Translations under genes and position numbers: made by a program
From: Lentisphaerae bacterium RIFOXYA12_64_32
Lineage (GTDB): Bacteria > Verrucomicrobiota > Lentisphaeria > Oligosphaerales > YB12-FULL-65-16
Assembly (NCBI GenBank): GCA_001803235.1
Contig: MHBL01000179.1
Coordinates: 1 to 47,397 of the forward strand
Reading direction: 5' to 3'
DNA: 47,397 bases
The notes under the pieces: generated by a model
Seen by the model: the letters and a program-made list of their open reading frames with translations, nothing else
What the model was told of the DNA's origin: nothing
Database searches by the model: none
Shown here: in pieces, positions 47,001-47,397 of the stretch
Position numbering within the stretch: position 1 is the first letter of the stretch
Layout: the number at the start of each line of letters is the position of its first letter

Positions 47001-47397
47001 CGCGCCGTTGACCTGGACGTCGATCTGTGGCATGGCCAGGTCGAAGTCGGTGACCGTGTAACTGGCCGTGTAGGTGTCATTGGCGAACGTGGTCGTGCTC
47101 CACGCGCCGCCGGTGAACGCGAGCGTGCCGTCCAGGGTCGGGTCCTCGCCGCCGCCCGGGAACGTGATGAACGGCGGGTAGACGTTGTCCATGGCTTCGT
47201 CGAACAGCACGGTCAGCGTGAACATGTCCACGCCGACGTTGGCGTCCAGCACCGGGTTGGGCGCGGGTGTGGCCGAGACCACGCCCGGTCCGGGCGGCGG
47301 CGCCATGAAGACGTTGAACAGGTTCGGGGCGTTGAACGGCGCGGGCATGGACTGGCCGCCGAGGTTCTTCGCGCCGTTGACCTGGACGTCGATCTGT
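32067..47397 (-). CDS. Giant exported multi-Ig-like protein (partial, 5' end outside window)
   Basis: The open frame continues past the window edge, giving at least 5,109 residues. Visible modules in order (N to C): a tandem 123-residue repeat, a concanavalin-like region (FEDWESSLDGAHGW), choice-of-anchor D and Ig-like domains, a thrombospondin-3-like DTDTDGLPDAWE and DDYDGDNETN, several unassigned beta regions, a BIg_6-like domain, about two dozen Big_12-like modules, HAF-type repeats (about 32865-33830), a Big_9-like domain, and a C-terminal GWNLISVPITP domain ending QGGE. There is no LPXTG, PEP-CTERM or autotransporter barrel, so secretion route is unknown. It is probably a surface adhesin or large exopolymer-binding protein. 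Confidence 0.85.
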   Translation of the reverse strand, partial: QIDVQVNGAKNLGGQSMPAPFNAPNLFNVFMAPPPGPGVVSATPAPNPVLDANVGVDMFTLTVLFDEAMDNVYPPFITFPGGGEDPTLDGTLAFTGGAWSTTTFANDTYTASYTVTDFDLAMPQIDVQVNGAKNLGGQSMPASFNAPNLFNVAMDGSAVPPPVIDWPPDGSTRSNPVLTVSGTARPGDKVQVSLNGSPSGSPINLGAGTRWQVTLLTPLTRGSNLIAATAIDGNEIESDSVEFWVTLDDTFIAFEDWESSLDGAHGWRYWAEQTRGLPEDLPLMHFLGTGAGENHSSGYARADLGGARASVLPELYWVCYRVTDPSKAIYDSEPVNGDFADASISVAVNDLNSANLQGGSIHFFVGKWDPTANAGVGAGKYFVFNTPVLDTAGGYVDNGQWQLRFLQLDGEVENWTEYGALTGAGNQLADLLVRPPQWGFMLKTLASRAQPTGFLGFDSLCVTKGPTVTIDQAPGQADPTGTSPITFRAVFSEDVADFAADDVPVYGSTGATSATVTTVVSDTVYDLAVTGMGIDGDVLVNIMPGAAHDENGFGNQRARLIDNRVTYTTAAGPEIAVEGNTRPIFNGDNSPSSANGTDFGGAAIGGGTVTQTFTIRDLGTEGLILTETLTPVQLSGSTAFSVTAPPEAFVNAGSSTTFTITYAPTASGLDQATVSIPNNDTDENPFTFAIQGQGGEAPQFTQQPENFSATEGTDATFSAAASGDPAPGLRWQKSVDSGTTWVDLAEDSTYTGTASGTLTVHATTLAMDGDQFRCVANNGLGGDSDHRVASDAATLTVTTGTDTDTDGLPDAWEQQIVDDDPSDAILAITDVLPTDDYDGDNETNATEYANGTDPTDASSAFTVENRYGRFGFELFRLADQQAGGGLTNAGFGVHIELVPLAGETYGTGDVAKPGTAGAVSLLGGGNAPVTYDSSYAGFGDLSTDWPGGTYRLKVPVTVARTSFTRRVRVQVPVSYVETDFPGYVTVQTPQPGDTTTATPTFDMGPANYNWRSIWVLDSVQTQVFEFRQPQTPVSSVTVPQNTPLPDGNSTLYVNRTDSSHLGSQTRVSFTVAGTQTPSTGITRAEHACSPMVPLPDSVLTITGVVEWTTFDENGLSLVYSLPDGWDYVPDSGDTSGNGTPSFVFDGATDSLTLSFTARTLPNSPLNFSFQVQVPLTITADGIWGEVRSPQLFMPMPFNPERIAGNHQPVIDLGANRGKAPEFQIGAMAMPLDGELVLSGTPPTGSHSEIRLLNNVLFWDRNGNHLVNSATDEPIWHDTDSNGVYNAGTDVAINDPTAQLVDGAVGRPLPGTFLYYDTGPAGFDAGDPVWLNANNDPSDWQFNPASAAAIDADSPANFDGGVLFVDLLRNGADTDAIFIRNQGTGAGQIGVIGGTVTYGSLPIGAFEGGANQAPLKVTLNADATTAAVSALTRSLMFQSHNLITPVDQRTVRFALTDGDSPHSARSHLFSVNVWQGFETSADEAKTSFIFELDAITDTAVREIELFKFGVSEPLAVLTQSQTGEEVRYEYDVQRGVAEWEFERAFPDGTALDAFGGDGTYTVVLHLFDSDIPIQTDVHFTADGSAGGTAVAAIETAPAFTTPSDPFTIVGDTLDCSWTGDVSNIDADTTVLMLETNSPHDQGREDYLPPTDTTFTVNGLSEDGVWALTFNAASAGPTFRNADGVACQVGRFARRAYTGTRGDIGTISGQVEFDAGAGTGPLLVSVMQDNGQGGWTFFNSYRFADHLIRGNPTFAPFLLRLPLGTYAISAHIDLQVNGVGNELLDAGESEGFYDPAQQNIWPGTPIVLTQAVPDATGVDFVLHPARFGAALTQNRVAAKGVFVVDSLPPFIPEITTTAESGIYAADQTIPITLLFSEPVTLKNDDGGALVIELNNGVSFEIETLDKQQELSVDYVIGGADAPVQTLNVSRVYLSETAQLVDGYGNDTETGPGRALLLPPGANLADHADITISAGPDPIITIDTLFGDDNVINGAEAASLIVNGTTANVEAGRTVTVTLSDGHRATVVLTGAVQPDGTWAAGPAPVTSLADGPITLSASVTNLDNEMATDTATAVKDTARPVVTAVTVSAPSLLGKPVLNTQVMQSGLFSLAFVFNKSMAQDSDPNLTFPVEDPGTALPLPPSGAWSAGRGSTWTAWFDIANAADLEMANIDVAIAGATDLVGNPMAPYTAANLFHIDTLAPSVTINGPADGASVNAGAVIAFTVIGGVNPQVSVNGIDWTPAVSGTTTLGAIPEFGFVADSSPFTLFVGASDPAGNKAEATLSLTKETSGPGVLITSAEPDPTKALSFTVDIDFSKAVFGFNAPDITVANGSVLNLSGVGAHYTAIIKPTADGTVTVQVPSNQATDLAGNGNLASNPFHIVSDRTNPVVSILKPDLNVSVNGDAVLEFTVTDASPPFTVEASANAVDWSVVTSPVPLFEVAGFATILQGNFTLRVRAADAAGNNGFATRSLTKDTVPPTVAILSPAEDAKVNDQTVVVATATGASVVKASVDGGAHWTTLTGNAFTLGNIPEFASLSEGGFTLTLWAQDAAGNEDTKHRSFERDAGGPTVVITSTSPSPTNAASIPVTVTFSEDVTGFGATDLILTNASFRIGSLSGNAAVYTLEIQPVADGTVSIRVKAGGATDEAGNGNMLSSLFSLESDRTAPAITITAPPRNASVTGSSTFTFTTNDNSAPVEVFEGGRGWIPAVSGATLGGLLIFQNTADGGAFDLKLRSMDAAGNLGEASVALIKDVTAPVLTITTPLSSPTNATAIPVTLRFSEPVLGFDSTDLTVSNATASGFTAVGATYAVNLAPLADGTVTLTVATAAARDAAGNPNPGPVTFQIVSQRTAPSIAITSPANNAAANGNAVIRFSVPVNVVDTKVAINGGAQVPAVSGTTRIADVPGFLSRPVAEGASFTLTLYATDGASNTSTSTINLTKDTTRPEVTVTTTVPNPTNRDTLPVTVTFTEPVVGFDASDLTLTNGTVAAFFGSGSIYTATIRPVADGTVLVSVTTDKAADAAGNGNTAAIPLAMTSDRTPPLVAITQPPDGAAVNGAKLLVFGIGDGANPDASIDGNIWQAATSNTTTMANLIGFNALPEGTVFTLQVRAMDAAGNTGKAGVNLRKATIGPLVVISSTLTGPTSAAEVPLVITFSESVTDFEGSDVVLGNASLKPGSFAGSGRAYAATLLPAGEGVVTADVPAGRAESASDTHNQASNHFEITIDRTGPTLTVLTPAASASANHSTVLTFTNGDNTSVQASVGGNVWTFVTSGSRLGDVNGFGLLGQGGFNLQLRAKDKAGNDGSTQLALIKDTLAPTGTISSALNSPTNAVLIPLTVSFTESVTDFVLGDMTAVGGTLSNFAANRNAYTVDLTPTLTDGTITVGIPAANVHDAAGNALKGDVSFSIVHDTTAPTVTINQAALQPDPVNSSPIRFTAVFSEAVSGFTAGDIQISGTAGATTATIAATATAVNAYQVEVSGMTQAGTVIVTIPAAAASDLAGNASVAATFTDNSVTYDTTLPAITSITSTTANGTYTAGAAINVRVNFSKPVTLAGGNLRVTLDTGAVVTLAPFTNASFANGTYTVAVGENSPDLDARDISLATTATLRDQVSNNVPVGLPGTTIATGSAIVVDTTAPVPTLTSTVQGASNVTSIPVTVVFTEPVAGFTASDLAVTNATVGGFTGTGASYSFNLSPTADGTITVGLPAAAATDAAGNGNTAATSLSIVSDRTAPGVTVRQATSQADPVNTEPIRFTANFTEPVLGFEPADVTVNVGGLRVTPKVAILRSYLSATTYTLEVSDLPPGTVTVTIPANGVTDVAGNANSASTVPAGADNQVTYDPAPPAVTSITSATPNGAYGAASRIDVTVNFSKPVSLVGGYLLVGLDTGGTAVIAPFAKATSGSGNYIVAGGHNSSDLDAATVTLQPGATLVDNAGNAVPLTRPGSTIAGTSNIVIDTRLPTVTGMTTSAPDPSNLALIPVIVTFSESVTGLTTSSFLATNATVSALTGSGSNYTVSLAPSSDGRVTFSVPANVAIDVAGNRNLGATSPFAITSDRTRPTVTINQGVGQPDPVNSSPIRFRAVFSKPVTGFEPADVTITGTAGATTATIIAESATTYLVAVSGMTQAGTVQVTVRNSAATDAAGNSSTASTSTDNQVTYDTTLPSIVSVTSTTPNGQYGTGAAINVTVTFSKAVTLSGGSLLVGLDTGATVAIAPFTNAAAATASYVVAEGQNSPDIDVISLSLGSGAALRDAAIAAVAVPVALPGTTIADGSDIGVDTTRPGVTISTAPDVLASVFPIPVTIRFTEPVFGFTADNVTVRGGNVVNFLGANDTYTVNVDPDLTTDLNGDGTVEITVTVTANQAADAAGNPNTASNTFAVAADQTPPTIAAFSTATPDGSYSVGCRIDITVQFSEPVWLTEGAELVLTLNSGTVELRTITIDTLDGGVSATAVYTVQEGDAAQALDVSAVGVSAGGIRAGGALIDEAGNEADLSVLPAGPASLAGDVALKIVDISGQEKRYLCEVLEPLALYDHCKVLGLNADGVAGGFSYTSGTSATLKACYWPADSGFATEIPEIAPFASLATAISDGMIAGYGPPTSGTPAQAFAYAAGDAVPVFLNALAGAPSTKPFEAYGICRQTGGALRVVGYGYDATGQRRACAWDAASGLTFADPVSLGSLNETGKSSMGYAVNDTGVMVGDAVTAGNVWHAFRYADGVMQDIDNLQSTLSAARAVNGSGVVAGFRSDAFGRQRAFLWRSAAEGMLDQPDLGVANAAANAVNVKELAAGWAAAEDGTQHAVVWKNNAVRRLDMLSDVTDFELRTASAVTDTDLLAGTGAGLAGLQRGFRLRPSEPQLFPLVELLSPAAGAEVPVNIALTVQLDTFDLDGRVVSVRLFVNNTVIAADDSKPFELQWTPDATGPTELLVEARDGDGNCAVSAVVTVTVIEQSFQFNLVLESGWNLISVPITPVNPSVAGVLGGVNFGTVWRLGTGGQASKASTIEPGYAYWAYLLGAEGETVQVAVTGYAATRTAVSVVSGWNCLGPIATPPDGQTFPDNMTVVPRWLAESTGKWLPPAYQWEAGGYQLVTDALLLGRGYFIYGARSDSLSLEQGGE
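33870..37164 (-). repeat. Three A-C-B Ig-like trimers in the giant protein
   Basis: Three consecutive units of about 320 residues each (boundaries near 37164, 36204 and 35232) repeat a fixed order. First is an A module (VNSSPIRFTAVFSE... GTVxVTIP... DNxVTYDTTLP), then a C module (ITSTTxNGxY... LDTGA... NSPDLD), then a B module (IPVTVxFTEPVxGF... DAAGNGN). A single C module closes the block. Confidence 0.8.
37165..40814 (-). repeat. Alternating D-B Ig-like block in the giant protein
   Basis: Thirteen Ig-like modules of about 90-97 residues alternate. D modules carry ASVNGxAV, FTLxxRAxDAAGN and LTKDT; B modules carry TNAxxIPVTVTFSE, ADGTVTV, DAAGNGN and SDRT. The order read is D B D D B D B D B D B D B; one D-D doublet breaks the alternation. 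Confidence 0.75.
46942..47397 (-). repeat. Near-identical 369-bp tandem coding repeat at window edge
   Basis: The 87 bases at 46942-47028 recur at 47311-47397, 369 bp away, with one base difference as far as I can see. They encode QIDVQVNGAKNLGGQSMPA then FNAPNLFNV. This is a 123-residue tandem unit whose further copies must lie outside the window. Confidence 0.85.

Overview
The window is GC-rich bacterial DNA (roughly 60-65% G+C by eye). It most resembles the PVC group (Lentisphaerota, Kiritimatiellota or Verrucomicrobiota). The hints are a prepilin-type H-X9-DG C-terminal fragment, an H-type glycoside hydrolase/DegT/Gfo/ceramidase-like gene mix, AraC regulators beside single catabolic genes, a FecR protein beside a giant Ig-like exoprotein, and many small palindromic intergenic repeats. 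This is inference from gene content; no rRNA or other phylogenetic marker is present. I see no tRNA, rRNA, CRISPR array, complete insertion sequence or phage.

Region 1 (1-3600): an endonuclease/exonuclease/phosphatase-fold enzyme and a cardiolipin synthase on the plus strand converge on a soluble histidine-kinase-like ATPase whose expected phospho-acceptor His position holds Arg.

Region 2 (3848-10434, minus strand): nifU - nifS - prmA, followed by a DPM1-like GT2 glycosyltransferase and a rare-looking fusion of a VTT/DedA-like membrane domain to an ArnT-like GT39 transferase. NifU and NifS would make Fe-S clusters. The GT2 could charge a polyprenyl phosphate with sugar and the fusion protein could use it outside the membrane. 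A candidate sigma-70 promoter precedes nifU.

Region 3 (10909-17238, plus strand): an outer-membrane beta-barrel, a PLP histidine-decarboxylase-like enzyme, a membrane sensor with a degenerate kinase ATPase domain, an MFS transporter and a membrane SpoIIE/PP2C phosphatase. The two sensor proteins share the same extracytoplasmic domain with an embedded DxDxDG calcium-type loop. Overlapping and closely packed genes suggest one operon coupling amine metabolism or transport to signalling. This is the best candidate for an undescribed system here.

Region 4 (17464-26905): an AraC regulator divergent from a DegT aminotransferase, then a ceramidase-like hydrolase, a truncated prepilin-like fragment, an SDR, a small membrane protein, a four-helix-bundle protein, a Gfo/Idh/MocA-like protein lacking catalytic residues, and a nitrilase-superfamily amidase. 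The set could act on an amino-sugar, aminocyclitol or amide substrate.

Region 5 (27034-30054): an acyl-CoA thioesterase, an AraC remnant, a GH51 arabinofuranosidase and a small zinc-ribbon-like DUF6171 protein.

Region 6 (30393-47397, minus strand): a FecR-domain exported protein with a TbpB-like C-terminal barrel, downstream of a giant secreted protein of at least 5,109 residues whose 5' end lies outside the window. It carries about two dozen Ig-like modules in an ordered super-repeat, plus HAF-type repeats.

Intergenic spaces hold several miniature inverted-repeat elements. Three insertions still have perfect target duplications: two copies of one family with 9-bp duplications (10435-10589 and 27514-27705) and one of another family with an 8-bp duplication (23929-24085).
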